Of a DNA stretch of 64,000 nt, positions 34,856 through 47,627 are shown piece by piece (the stretch's first letter is position 1; each line of letters opens with the position of its first letter). This DNA comes from Neckera pumila (taxonomy: Eukaryota > Streptophyta > Bryopsida > Hypnales > Neckeraceae). The stretch spans positions 35,631,413 to 35,695,412 of the forward strand of contig OZ018410.1 of NCBI GenBank assembly GCA_963969595.1. The letters run 5' to 3'. The notes beneath the pieces are model-generated. The model ran no database searches, was not told the origin of the DNA, and saw only the letters and a list, made by a program, of their open reading frames with translations. Both the position numbers and the translations under genes were made by a program.

Positions 34856-36979
34856 TCAACCAAGAAAGTCCCAGAACTGAGCCCATCCAAAAGCATCGCC
34901 GTACCTGGAAACAAGAACATTCATAAGGCCATTGATCATTTCGCCAGGACTAGTGGGCCAAAAGTTGCCAGCTAATGGACGTTCCATACGTCAATCCCTC
35001 TAGATCTGCATGCCTGTATATACACACCGTAAACCGATTTCTTAAACCAAAGGCAACAGATACGAAGTGGACTGCAAAGATAGATAAGAGAAGGTAAGAT
35101 AGATAAGAGAAGGACTGCAAAGATAGGTAAAAGCCTCAGTGTAGTACAAACCCTCCCACACAGAACTAAGTTCAAAGCTGCATATGACTAGACTCCCAAC
35201 AGAAGAAAAACTCTAAGCAACAAGCAAAGCACAAGAAAATCGTAACATGGTGAAATAGCGAAGAACTGAACGAGGGTGAAACAACGGGGTACTTGTTGCA
35301 GACAGAGGCAAGTGACGGTCCCCCGTAACCGTGTTCAATCACCGGTCACCACAAATTTCCGAGCTCCCAAGACCAGGTTCACAATATTTTCATGCTCTGT
35401 TCTTAAGTTGCAAATGCACATAAATAGATTGCAAAATGGTGATAAATTTAAGAACTTGTCAACCCACTACAAACCAAGGATTCATAGTTTTCTAAATGAT
35501 TCATATGATTTAATCTTGACACTTCAATCTTTCTTACTTTTGCACATTTTTGCTTATATATTTAATTAATACAATACTCTTGCTTGTAGATTTATATAAT
35601 ATAATACTCTTTTGAAGCATTTGCGGTCCCCATTGAATTCCCTAAAGATGCATAAGAAGAGAATCTAGAATACTCTTCGGACTTCCAACAAGACCCAACA
35701 AAAATAAAATTAGGTGATTCAATAATAGGAAAAACGCTCAATTGCATATTCAGACGAAAATTACCGTAGGCATTTCAGCAAATCAGTTCAATACAATCAC
35801 ATGGCGGTGGAAGTTAAACAAACTCACACCTTCCCATCAGACCACCAATTTGCCAAGAAAACAGACTTGCACAACGTGGCAAGGATGGCGAGGTGAAACA
35901 GGCTTACCTGAAAACAGAATCAAACCATTATATTTCGTCCTCTAATTTGCACGTCCTTTCAATCTTCGACCTGCACTAACACCTTCAGAGACGACTCTTC
36001 CAAAACCGAATCAAACGCAAGTGATGGGAATACTCCGCAGCAATGCACCAAACCCCTTTAAAGCCACATGCGTACATACACAGCTGAAAGCTTAGTACTA
36101 TGTGTTAAGGTCGAGAATATTTACAGTCTATTCGTACACACAACAAAAAGGGTGGGTTCATCAGTAGAAGGGAATAAATGGCTCAGTTGGAAAAGAAGTG
36201 CTCATGCGTACTCACCAGTGCCAGATCACCGGGTTTGGTTGAAAACTCTACAGCGTCTCTGACATAACTGCAATAGTCACTGCACATCATAGACTCCCGT
36301 AACGATCAACTACAAGAAACAGAAACCGAGAAATAATTACCGGAACATAACTTACAGGCTGGTGAAGTGCTTACACAAACTGGCGTTTGCTATTGAACAC
36401 TTGGTAGCACTTCGCAGCGATAGAAGCTACAACCCTTGCTGAACGGAAATGGCTTACCATTCCACTCTGTTGCATAAACAGCAAGGACAACGTTTTTGTG
36501 AGACAATTGAAAACAATATCACAGGAGAGAGTTTTATCATCTTGACTTGAGAAGCAAAACATCAAGGTTACAGTATAATTCGATTGTTTCGAAAACATTA
36601 CACAAGGAATCACAAAATCACAAAATCGAAACTCTTCTCCATGCCTCATGGAGAAGTCTCCCTGATGTATTATAGTGATATTCTCATATAATCATGGTGA
36701 CCGTATAGAGGTCTTGTATCCTGGGAATATCATTGTAATCATTGTGACCATAGAGAGATCGCAGATTCTCTTTACGATGTTTTCTCAAACCTCCGGAAAA
36801 CAAGCTATTTTTTATGAAAATCATGTCCAAAAGGAAGCATCATAGTTCAGAGGGTTTCCTTGACCTAAATGCCATGTCGCACCGGCAGCATTGGGATCAC
36901 CAGTGCTGATGTCATCGACGATGAACTCCAGTATGGAGCCCGCAGAATCCACGAACTTCTGAAAGAACTCAAGAATCAC
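34856..36979 (-). pseudogene. NTF2-like (SnoaL-fold) protein, 3' half, with apparent frameshift
   Basis: Five exons are visible: 36979-36865, 36466-36375, 36267-36216, 35907-35828 and 34904-34856, all with GT-AG borders. They give VILEFFQKFVDSAGSILEFI, VDDISTGDPN, GATWHLEWNGKPFPFSKGCS, FYRCE, then FNSKRQFVYVRDAVEF, KPGDLAL, a hydrophobic helix VSLFHLAILATLCKSVFLAN and the end WWSDGKVYGDAFGWAQFWDF plus LG. This pattern matches plastid-type NTF2-like proteins of plants (WHLEWKGK..FPFSKGCSFYR, then RD.VEPA.KPG). Exon 36466-36375 is 92 nt where 91 would keep frame, so one extra base lies between CSFYRCE and KRQFV. The N-terminal half (with the usual FVGR block) was not found between 37 and 39.7 kb. 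Either a recent pseudogene, a base error, or an unrecognised splice form. Confidence 0.6.
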
Positions 36980-39900
36980 CTGAGAATCAAAATTTGCACC
37001 ATCATCAATGCCACAGACAGAAGAATACGGCTTGCCGCAATTCAAGACTTACTGTATACTCCGAGAATGGAGGTCAATTTAGGCAACGCAATTGGAGATC
37101 GCTACAATGGAGCTCGTAGTTTGAGACGATATTCAGACTCAAAATCGTGAAAACAGCTACCCTTACAAGACTTTTAAAAAGGCTGATGACGAGCCTTTCA
37201 ACAAGTCTGAATTCCACACTGACATGATCGGAAACATAAGCATGCGGAAACGAAGTATTGACATGAATTCTTATACATGGGCATTCATCTCGTTACCCAA
37301 GCTCCATGATCCCTAAAATCTAAACTACGACGTTTTCTACATCCCCACCCTCAGGAAACTTTGAAGAAGTAGCAATTTCAGAAACAGATCAAGCGATTCA
37401 GAACGCAATTCAGAAGTACGCGGAATATTCCATCCTCCAGGAACCCCGGCGCTACAAGATTCGTTCACAGGCTCACGGCCTAATCATACCCGTGGACACA
37501 AAAAAGGGACAAAACTGCTTGCAAAATCTCGTCAGGGATGATTCCACGTACCAGTGACAAAGCGAACATGTACCGCCGACTCGGGAGTGAAGTACGGTAG
37601 ATCAAACCCTAAGCATCGAACAAGGAATAGCCGACATAGTCACCAATCTCACAAAAATTGAAGTCAGAGCAAGCCACAGTGATCGCTGCATTGAAAATTT
37701 CAGCATCTCTTGTTGACGACGCGCCCAGGCTACCGACACGCTCTCACCGACGACAGTGGCGGACCTCAAGCACCTCCATCGCAAGGGCGTGCAAATGCTG
37801 CCGCTCGCAGTCCAGTTCAGAGCTGCAAATCGATAGAACCCCCACAGAACAGAAAGCTAAGCAACGACCACAACACGAGGAGAACGGAATGTGGGATCGA
37901 AGGGACAATGGTAAGCTTACAGGAGCAATAATGGGACTACTTCGGTTTAGAGAAACGTAGGAATGGATGCATGAGAGGTTTTCATTTCAGGTATTTATTT
38001 TGGGTACTGTAATCCTGTCATTTACCGTACAGATCCGGAACGAGACAACGACCGTCCCAATCACCGAACAACAACCGCACAGCACAACCGCAAAGTGTCG
38101 GAACAACCGCAAAAATTAGAACGCCACATTAAGAAACGATTGTATTTCAATTGGGTGATATATTGTTCCATTTTAAACGATTTCTGGAATTTGGATGAGG
38201 AAATGGAATTTATTGCAAAATGAAACTCGAATTATAGTTCAATGAATATTTGGACAATTTAATGAATGGATGAAGTGTTTAATGAAACTCCATAGTGATG
38301 TTACCAACAAAGACCACTTTCAACACATCGAGCTAAGAACGAGGAAAAGCATTGTGGAGCTGTGGCTTGCAAAAGAATTATGGAGCTCATTTTTTGCCGT
38401 CGATCTACTTCAAAGACTTTTAAGTGTTTGGACTTCATCAATAAAAAAGGTAATTGACTCACATTGTTTCATTTGTTTTAACCCTCTCATATTTGAGTTC
38501 ATTATTATCCTAAACCCTAAATCAGCTATTAAAGTATCAAATGTTTGTATGTCTAGATGAGGCCTCATCCGCAAAGAGTGAGGCAACCTGTTGAAGCTCA
38601 ACTATGCAATTAGAAATATTTTTTTAATCAACACAACAGGGAGAAAGTTCTCGAACAAAATTCTCTCTTGTAAGTGCAATCATATATGGAGATATATCAT
38701 AACAAACATACAGATCAGTTCAGAACGTCTTACCCTTGGGCTGCTTCAAGGGTCAGTTCTTCTTCCGTGTCTTCTAAGTTATCAATGCGACAATCACACT
38801 CAGTATTTGTGATGCATTCTTGGTCACCCTAACTCTAGTACCTGAAATGAATACAGAAACAAGGTAAGAAGGTACAACAAGATATCCAAATCATAATTCA
38901 AATAAAACATCCACAGAAAGCAGTACAAAACTTCAGAACCAATCTTCAATTCAAATTTAATTGATTCAGTCACAGATATACAACTGTTCATAATCAATGA
39001 AGAGAAAACTACTCTCTGCACATGATGACAATCACCATTGCATGATAAGTTGCTAACAAAGAGTATTTAAATCAAGATTAGATAATGCTAATGTAGTAAT
39101 GAATCTGTTACACCATACTGAACTCAAAGAAACAATGACAGGAGGTAAGTCCGACAAAGGGATAGGACTCAATATAAGTTAGTGTTTATTTGCCGAGCAG
39201 GTCAGCATAGATACAATCAAGGCAAAACAGGATCTTCGGACCTAACAATTGGATCCTTAAAAAAAACTGATGCGATTTTAGACAAGAAGTTACCTTCGTC
39301 AGTCTCACTACTCACAGCCGACGAACTGAAGGCGAATCATCTCGAATGTGGACACTTAAAACTCCAGCCAAATGTCCTAGGAGTGCTTCATCTTCTTCAC
39401 TGAAGGATCGATGCCAAGCAACTGAACTAATCGCATTCAGCGTAACAGACTTTCAGGTCTCAAACTCATTTCACCTGGCAACGCGAAAGAGAGAAAGCAG
39501 AGAGATAGAGAGAACAGCAGTCATCGTTGCTACACAAAGGTACCTCCGCAAACGCACAGCCACCAAGCGCACAGCCACCTTGCAGAAACAGCAAAGACAG
39601 AAAGCTTGAAACGAAACCTCCTTGTGGGAAAATGCAAAGCCGCCACCTTCAAAACCCTAGACCTCGAGAATCGTTCATCTCTGAGATATCATCCAGAATC
39701 GGAAAGTTCATCTATACAATTTCGGAAACAAAATGGAACACAATGGGAACGAGATGGAACGCATTGGGAACAAAATTCCATAACACAGTAGGTCGTCACA
39801 CCTTCTATAGCAAGCAGATTTCGCAGGAGAAAGAAAAGGTGTTGAGGGAAAAGAGGAGCCAATTGGGAGCAGGCCACGCCCAGGAATTTCCAATCTTCTT

Positions 39901-40061
39901 CAGAGAAATCGCACATTCGCAATCTCCAATCCCTTGTTGTACATTCGAAGTTGCCGGGGCTACACGAATTTGCAGGACCCAATTCTGTTTCGTATCCCAT
40001 TAGAAAACCCAAACCCTAGGTCGGGTTTTTTCAGGGGATTCCGAGACTTTGCAGTGCGAGC
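36980..40061. other. Region between the NTF2-like gene and PAM18
   Basis: It should hold the missing 5' exons of the minus-strand NTF2-like gene and the divergent promoter with PAM18. Weak candidates on the minus strand are 39640-39548 (basic, transit-peptide-like: ALHFPTRRFRFKLSVFAVSA, but without an in-frame ATG), an acidic stretch near 38828-38734 (NLEDTEEELTLEAAQ) followed by a GTAAGA donor, and Ser-rich sequence near 39335-39296. None could be joined in frame. The 37.6-37.95 kb part is GC-richer with small ORFs on both strands, none recognised. Confidence 0.35.
40011..40018 (+). promoter_or_regulatory. Telo-box in the PAM18 leader
   Basis: AAACCCTA lies 44 bp upstream of the PAM18 start codon. 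Telo-boxes near transcription starts are known in plants from genes of ribosomes, replication and organelle biogenesis, which fits a mitochondrial import gene. Confidence 0.5.
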
Positions 40062-40400
40062 ATGGGGACGCCATTGATCGCCGGTCTGTCCGTGGCGGCC
40101 GCGGCGATGGTAGGGAAGTACAGCATCGAGGCCTGGCAGGCGTACAAGGCGCGTCCCGCTACTGCGCGGATGCGGAAGTTTTACGAGGGAGGGTTTCAGC
40201 CCGTGATGACGCGGCGTGAAGCGGCGCTGATCCTGGGAGTGCGGGAGAGTGCGGCTCAGGACAAAATCAAGGAGGCGCACCGGCGCGTCATGCAGGCCAA
40301 TCATCCGGACGCTGGAGGTAGCGATTTCATTGCGTCGAAAATCAATGAAGCCAAGGATAATCTGTTTGGGCAGAAACGCGGCAGCGGCTCAGCTTTCTAG
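40062..40400 (+). CDS. PAM18: TIM14/PAM18, J-protein of the mitochondrial import motor
   Basis: A 112-aa intact single-exon frame. PAM18/TIM14 sits in the inner mitochondrial membrane and, through its J domain, stimulates the ATPase of matrix Hsp70 during protein import through TIM23. Residues about 4-19 form the membrane segment (LIAGLSVAAAAMVGKY), followed by AWQAYKARP, the family signature FYEGGFQPVMTRREAALILG (40-59), the Hsp70-contacting HPD triplet (81-83, in ANHPDAGGSDFIASKINEAK) and the C-terminal GSGSAF also seen in plant homologues. Length and order match the plant family almost residue for residue. The coding part is richer in GC than the window around it. The ATG is the only sensible start. 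The NTF2-like gene lies upstream in the opposite direction, so the two may share a promoter region. Confidence 0.97.
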   Translation: MGTPLIAGLSVAAAAMVGKYSIEAWQAYKARPATARMRKFYEGGFQPVMTRREAALILGVRESAAQDKIKEAHRRVMQANHPDAGGSDFIASKINEAKDNLFGQKRGSGSAF

Positions 40401-43400
40401 AGTAAAATTCCATCCTCTCAGCAATTTCTACAAACGATTTTGATAGTCTTTGTGATGATACCTCCTCAAAACATCTCAAAACATCTCATCTTCACTTCTT
40501 TTCGAGTTTTGATAGAAATCGAGATTTGCTTACACCATCTTAGGGTTTGTTGGCTTTATTGAGTGATGGTAGTGAGCAGTTAGCCCGCGATGATCAGCGA
40601 GAATCGAATGTCATAATAATAAATGGAATTCGAGGTAGACTAGCTTTAGGTTTACGAGGACGATGAGTACGCTCCTTATAGGGCTTTCTGGTAGATGTTT
40701 GAGCTCCGATCATATCATCAGATCGTAGCATATCTTTGCAAACATGCATTGGAAATATATGGAAGCTCAAGGCTGCAGTTTTAAGGTGTTCAATGAACAA
40801 TTCCATATCGGTTTAGATTACTCCGAATTTCATCAACCTGGCGGAACTGTTTTGATTCCTGGAATCAGGTGTAATTTTTTGAATGTTCTCAAGGATGCTC
40901 ATTTTGCAGAATTTATTGGTCAGTCGATTTGTTTAAGGGGTTTTGTGTGTAGTTTTCGTGAGGCTTCTTTTCTTACATAACCTTGGCTTTGGTAGAGTCG
41001 ACTTGTTGGACTGGTCTCAAGTCCGTTTTATGACATTTTTGGCGAGACGATATTGGAAAATGTTGAATGTGATGCGGTCTAAGCTGTACTGTGAAATTTT
41101 CTTGCCAACCTGGGTCATTGGAGGTGGGCTGCTACACTCTGTAGTCAATCTAGTTTGGGCCTCTTCAGTATGAGCAATTCGTTAACTGTTTCACATCAGG
41201 CATATTGTATCCACCTATCAGTAGATGAATGGCTTGATAACACTATTCACACTCCTTTACATTAACCCCTTACGTATTAGCACCCTTAGTACTTCAAAGT
41301 ACATATCCTAGATGGTGAATAGAGTGCTTTAGTGCAATCACCCTATTGCTTCAGTAGTGCGTTAATATTGTTGCAATCCCACTACTATACAGTATTGATG
41401 TAGTACTGAAAATATACTATAGTTGCAATACTGCATCACCTAGATTAGTTGCAGTACTGATTCAACCAACATGATGGTAACAATACTGCAACACTACTAC
41501 TAATTGAAATTGTCTTGAATTTATATTGCAAATGCACAATTTATAGTAAGAAATTTGTATTTAAACAGTACTGCATATGTTCTGCAAAAGTACTGATTCA
41601 TATCCCTAGAGGTACTTCCAACCAAAAAGTTGACCTTCACTTGAAATAAGTGTTGCTTCACAATTGGCTCGAATGTCCTTACTGACTTCGTGCTCCAAGT
41701 ATTCTTCTCTCACTTCTGGAAAGTGTCATTGAAACGGATCAGCAAAAGCAGAGAATTCGGTCAGGTCTCAGAAGAGACATGTGATAGGCAACAGGTCCAT
41801 TTAACCCCTAAAAGTTCAGGGGAGAGGACAAGGTGCAAAAATTTCATACCCCAACGCCCCAGAGTACTTTCAATACCTACAACAAATTAAAATGCCGAAA
41901 CCTTCCTCTGAGCACGGATGTCAGAAATAAACGAAGGAACATCTACCGTCGGACCGAACTCTAGACTTCTACTCGAAGGACTGAAGGTCTCCTGTGCGTC
42001 AGGCATTAGAGGTCCAGCATCGTCACAGTATGGAGTGTTAATGCAGTGCTAATGATGAACGTCACAAACCAGCAGTCTCCACAAACAATCGACCGATAAC
42101 GGCTCAACAACGTCGTACAGCGAAAGAGGGAAGGCAGACATAGGATAGACGCTCCTCACAGGGGAAAAAGAAATGTTGAAATGAAAAAGTTCGAATTCTG
42201 AATTCCATAGCATTGAACATTTCATGCTCATGTCGTAATTAAGTTCCGCACCGTGCACAGAGAGTAAATCCACTCATTTCTTTGACGTTACAGGACTTGC
42301 AATGTGTTCCACCTTTTGGGAGGACGCTGAAGATGAAACGACTTTGCACTGCAGTATACATGCGTTACTTCTCTTGGTCAACGTCTCTGCTAATTAATTT
42401 GTGTGAAGGTCCGGTCCTGATTCCAATGCCACATTCAGAAGACATGCAAGTCCAGACTCCAGAGTCTTGTGAAGAGACCTCCATGTTAAAGAGCTTAGGA
42501 TTGGCATTGTACAGTACAGCATTGCAGGGTCGAACTGGTGAAGTTAAAATGAATCTGTCGAATAATCTGGAAGGGCAAGATTTTCAATTACAGATGAAAA
42601 TTTCTTGAATTGGAGACATTCCAGCTCCAAATGGAGACATTCCAGCATTCAGTACATCGAAATCCAAACACCTCCAGTGGGGTCTGACGTTGCCGATCCT
42701 GAGCACAAGAACCTGAAACCCTTACATTGACGACTTTGGACGACAACACACTTAGTACAGTCCAACTAAGTGTTGCGCGCGGGAGCAGAGAACCAGTTAC
42801 CAAGGAAGCCAAGTTCGGTCTTGCCAAGTACGATTTCCAGGTTTCAATAGATTTCTGAAGCATCTCATAACTACACTTCCAGAATTGCAAGGTAAGTGTA
42901 CAGTCATTGGAGCTTTAGAAAATTTGACAGTCAATAGGGAGCAGTCACTTAGCCAGTACAATAAACAAAATTATGACATAAACTGGAGGTGTACTGAGCG
43001 CGAAATGAAAAGCAACATCCTTTGCGCGCTTTCACCTGCAGTGCTAAACTACTTCTTGAACATTTGGTATGTTGTAGGAAAGCTGCGAGAATCTTGATAG
43101 CAAGCAATTCCAAAGAGAACAACGAAGGCTTCATCGTCACAATTGATTAATTAATGATGTAGTTCAAAATATGAATTACGTGATTACACTACTGTCAGTT
43201 AGACTTAAGATTCACAATTCTCGGCCTAAATCGTGTTCTCGTTAGGGCTGCGGGATTCCTCACAGACAGAAGGGCCCAACTACGACATATTAATCTCCAG
43301 ATACAATTAATACCTGCCGTTTTAGCATTCCAAGCTACCTCCCTCGAACATGTCTGCTGCTGTACCACCACCACCGGCTTCACTCCAACCTCAATTCGCC

Positions 43401-44420
43401 TTTCCAATTGCCGCGCTTGAATTGTCATTTCAGTGCCCGTCGCTAGAAACTCTGTACTCCAGCAGGCAATGTCGTAGGAAGCCTTCTACAATGCTTATCC
43501 CCGATCTTCTCTTCCACCGTCATTTTAGTTTTCTGTAAGGCAATCCACGCTACAAGTAGAAATTGAAAGGTGCCAAATATTTTATTCTCTTTACTTTTAA
43601 CACAAATATCTTACAATCAATGCACTCCAATTTTACGAAATCTCAAAAGCATTCTCTTATACTGGGCTACTATATGATCCTAGAGTTATATGTCTAGAAA
43701 TTAAAATTTGTACAAGTTTTCCACCTTACAACAGAAATGACAATTTCAAATGTTTCCTATGTAATTACACTTGGCTTTTTTTAATACACATATGAAATTC
43801 AATCTCACAACAAAGCCTGCAATTTTTTTTGGTGTTGCGAATGCAAAAGAGGCAACCTACCCATTCCGTCACTTCCTTGAGAATTCAAAGGTGGTTATTT
43901 CCTTAACCCCTAATGACCTAAAGTGTGTGTTCTTTCAAAATGAGCTAAAGCTACCAACAACTTGAGGTATTTTTCTGTTCATTTTTTCTTGAGATTGGAT
44001 AGAATATAACCATTGGATCTTGAATATAACCCTAAATTGAATATGTCCAAAAATTTCATATTATATGCCAGCATGGTTTAGGACATATTTAATTTAGAAG
44101 ATTTTTTCAGTCAATGGAAATACCGGGCAACACACTTTGAAGGAGCATATCTTTATCAAAATTATTTGGAATCATACCTTTTGTGCTCAGTGAAAAATAA
44201 GATAGTTGAGAATGTACATGTACAATGTCATATCATTCTAATAATTCAACAATTCATGGTCAAGCTTGCAATGCATGGTGGTCATTGATATTTGAGTAGT
44301 GTTTGCAAAAGAGAAAAAAATGGGACGCATGTCTTTTCTTTGATTTCCTTAGATTAGCCCTATTTGAGGTGGATATGACCTTTATGAGGTGGGCAAGTAG
44401 TACATTGGTTGGTTGACTTT
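40401..44420. other. Long spacer without a supported gene
   Basis: The first part is the PAM18 3' region. Small ORFs (40744-40980 +, 42282-42608 +, 43350-43538 +) show no family features. At about 41340-41510 the words GCAATACTG, GCAGTACTG and CAGTAGTG recur many times in both orientations, an eroded simple repeat. Composition between 41.8 and 43.5 kb is less AT-rich than around it and may be transcribed, but I cannot define exons. From 43.56 kb on it is AT-rich element debris. Confidence 0.35.
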
Positions 44421-45448
44421 TTAGTCCATGCCCAAAATAAACACAAACACCGAGCCCTGAATGGAGTTTTTATTTTGTTTCTTTGAAATTTTCACATAAC
44501 ATTTTCCCAAAGAGTAGCTTTAAGACCCAACAAGTTTCATAACTTTTGACTGCATAGATAAAAAGTTATTGTATGATATGTAATTTTAAGTGCTTGATGG
44601 GTAGCTAAAAAAATTCTTTGAAAAAATCAATAATTTGAAATGGTTTCTCTAGATTTATATATATATATATATTTTAAAAGCTTTGAATCATTCTATTTTG
44701 ATTAATGAGATGATAATTACGAGGAGTTCTAGTTTGCGGGTAGTTATAGAATTTCTACTCTAAAATATGCTTTTAAGTCATTTATTTAACTGAATTTTCA
44801 TTATTTTGGGAAAAAAGTAAAAACATTAGATGTACATTGTTCATTACAACGTTTGACCTTTGGGATTCAGGGTTTCTATTTTGTGAGCTTGCGAGCGTGA
44901 GCCTATGAGCATACAGTTTTTTAGAGAAAATTCTATGGTGGAACCTATGACCGTGGACATTATATCATTCAAGATTAAGGATTGAAGGACTGAAATAATC
45001 TACTCATTTTGTCAATAAATGCAAAGAATAGATGTCTCCCACTAATGACATTCTTCCCAACCATGCTTGATGCTTTTGGAAACCAACATCTATAGTTAGG
45101 AGCCTTCATCCACCATAGAAGAGACCGCAACAAGTTGTTTAGAAGACTAGAGATAGAAGCCACAAAGCTAATTTTTTTGCAATCTCTATAGGATATTTTC
45201 AATGGCGTAGTTGTCGATTGGCTCATTAGCATTGTCCTCTAAAACATTTCATTTCTACCATAGAGCAGTTGTTTAGTAGCATGGGAGTTAAGTTTCACAA
45301 TTTTTTTGTAGAAAATTTGATTTAGATCAAACTTGAAAAAGGAAAAAAATATATTAAGGTCCAAGTGGTTGATGCATTTAATAACATTTGCTTACTACAT
45401 AACAACATGCAAATATATGATTGTCAATAAGATTAGAAAATTTAAAGA

Positions 45449-45598
45449 TGCCATATTTAACTAAATCTGGACTATTCAACAAATTTGGACTATGCAAAAT
45501 CTATGACAGTCCTAGATTTTCATCGGGATATCTCCCGCTGTCATAGATTTTGCATAGTCCAAATTTGATTAATAGTCCAGATTTAGTTAAATATGGCA
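45449..45598. mobile_element. 150-bp foldback MITE, copy 1
   Basis: An almost perfect palindrome of 150 bp beginning TGCCATATTTAACTAAATC and ending in its reverse complement. It is the reverse complement of the copy at 47478-47627. Both lie inside the hAT-like element. Confidence 0.8.
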
Positions 45599-47259
45599 TA
45601 AAGCCAATTCCATGCTAGATTGTAATTATGGGCCTTTTTGCACAAGAATAGCTAGAGTACAATCAAGTTGCAAGTCTAAACTTTTAATAGAAAATCTTGA
45701 ATACTCAAATAAGTCTTCAAAATCATCATGATTAAAATAAATTATACATTTTTTTTTTTTGATCCTAGTTATTGGAATGTGGGCTCCCATTGGTGCCAAG
45801 AGCTCTTCCAAATAATCTAATATGTGACCAAAAAAAAAAACCAACTCTTGCACAAACACAATTTGATCAAACCCAAGCTTCAAGCCAATTTTATTATTCA
45901 GAAATCTTATATACATGAACAAGTCTTTCATAGCTAAGTGAATGAGCTAGAATATAAATTTGTTTTTTTTTCCGTATCACTTGATAGGATGTGAAGAATA
46001 CCTCTTGACACCGTTGGTAGCTCTTTGGTGGCGGAATCAAAAGACAATAATAACAATTATTTTTTGTTTGCAATGAAAGGCCTCTTGTAGGTGCCAAAAA
46101 GTCCCGCTCACATCTTAGCAAGTGATCAAGAAAAACAAAACAATCCTTATAGATGTGCAATCGTACATATCATTTTATTCAAGCTAGAATAAAAATTTAT
46201 TTTTTCTTTGTCATTGGCTTTTGAGCTAAGGACTCCCATTGGCACTAAGAATTCCTCTAAACAATCCAATATGTGATTTAAAGATAAAACCAACCATTGC
46301 AAAAGCAAAAGCAAATTGAACACAAACTTAAGGCCAATTTTTTATTTAAGAATCTTGTGTACATGAAGAGATCCTCAACATCTAGATGAATTACATTGCA
46401 TACAAATTTTATTTTCTCTTGATCATTTGCTAGGGTGTGAGGAGTACTTCTCGGCAAGGAGAAAAAATATATAAATAAACAAAAAAATCAAATTCAAAAT
46501 CAAAAACTGCATCTAAAGCTCTTCCTTTGGCGCCCTGAAAAACCTCTAGGAATCTCCTTCTGGCGTCAAGAGGTACCCCTCACATCCTAGCAAGTGCTCA
46601 AAGATAAACACACCACTTTTGTACAAGCTCAATTCCTACAATCATAATGGCTAAGTTAGAGTACAATTTTTTTCATGATCATTGCCTGGTGACTGCAGAG
46701 CTAGGTGCTTCCATTGGCATTGCAAGGTCCCTTTCAAATCCTAGTAAGTGATCAAAAAAAGACACTTGACACTTGACACTTGTAAAATGGTTTTGAGCTA
46801 GCTCTGCTTATACATGGGTCGGATTATATTTCTTGATCACTTGCTAGCTTGTAAGGGGGACTTCTCGGCGTCAATAGGAGTCTCTAGCCCTAAAACCAAT
46901 GATTGTGGAAAACAAATTGTATTCTAAGTCAATCATGACAATCTACAAACCCTATTCCATTTTTAAAAATTTGAAAAAATAAAAAATTAACCTTGTATTT
47001 AAAATGTGCTCTAGCTCTGCATGTGCAAGGGGCAAGTGTTTTTTTTGGATCACTTGCTAGGGTGTGAGGGGGATCCCTTGGCGTCGAAGGGAGCCTCCCA
47101 ACCTTCCACCTAGTGATCAAGATTCAAGATATGATAAATTTGTACTTTAGCTCAATTAAGATGATGTATCAAATTTGTGCTTCTATGAAGGCCAGGTTTT
47201 AGGGTTCTTGATCACTTACTAGAATGTGACGGGTTCTCCTCGGAGCCGAGGGGAGGCCC

Positions 47260-47345
47260 CGCGTCGAGAAAAAAAAAAAAAAAAAAAAGTTTTATTTTTT
47301 TATTTTTTATTTTTTATTTTTTATTTTTTATTTTTTATTTATCTC
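47260..47345. repeat. Poly-A tract and TTTTTATTT repeats between palindrome arms
   Basis: A run of about 20 A followed by about eight copies of TTTTTTA. It separates two inverted copies of the clustered motif (47208-47265 and 47345-47405) and forms the loop of that smaller palindrome. Confidence 0.85.
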
Positions 47346-47477
47346 AACACGGGGCCTCCCTTTGGCTCTGAGGAGAACCCGTCACACCCTAGTAAGTGAT
47401 CAAGAAAAAACAAAATTTTTATTTTATTTTAGTTTTTTCTTTTTGAGAAATTTGAGAAAAAACTTAGCCTTACATTA

Positions 47478-47627
47478 TGCCATATTTAACTAAATCTGGA
47501 CTATTAATCAAATTTGGACTATGCAAAATCTATGACAGCGGGAGATATCCGGATGAAAATCTAAGACTGTCATAGATTTTGCATAGTCCAGATTTGTTGA
47601 ATAGTCTAGATTTAGTTAAATATGGCA
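47478..47627. mobile_element. 150-bp foldback MITE, copy 2
   Basis: Same 150-bp palindrome as at 45449, in reverse orientation. TA flanks it on both sides (47476-47477 and 47628-47629), in line with a TA target duplication; copy 1 has GA and TA. Few differences separate the two copies, so they are of similar age or kept alike. Confidence 0.8.

Noticed and set aside
36979..37300. A 42-nt exon ending in GTATAC near 37075 as 5' exon of the NTF2-like gene
   Set aside because: The phase would fit, but the peptide has no similarity to the expected FVGR block, so it was not included.
39527..40012. 158-codon plus and 107-codon minus ORFs upstream of PAM18
   Set aside because: They overlap in opposite strands in the shared promoter and leader region, have no family features and lack supporting splice or context evidence.
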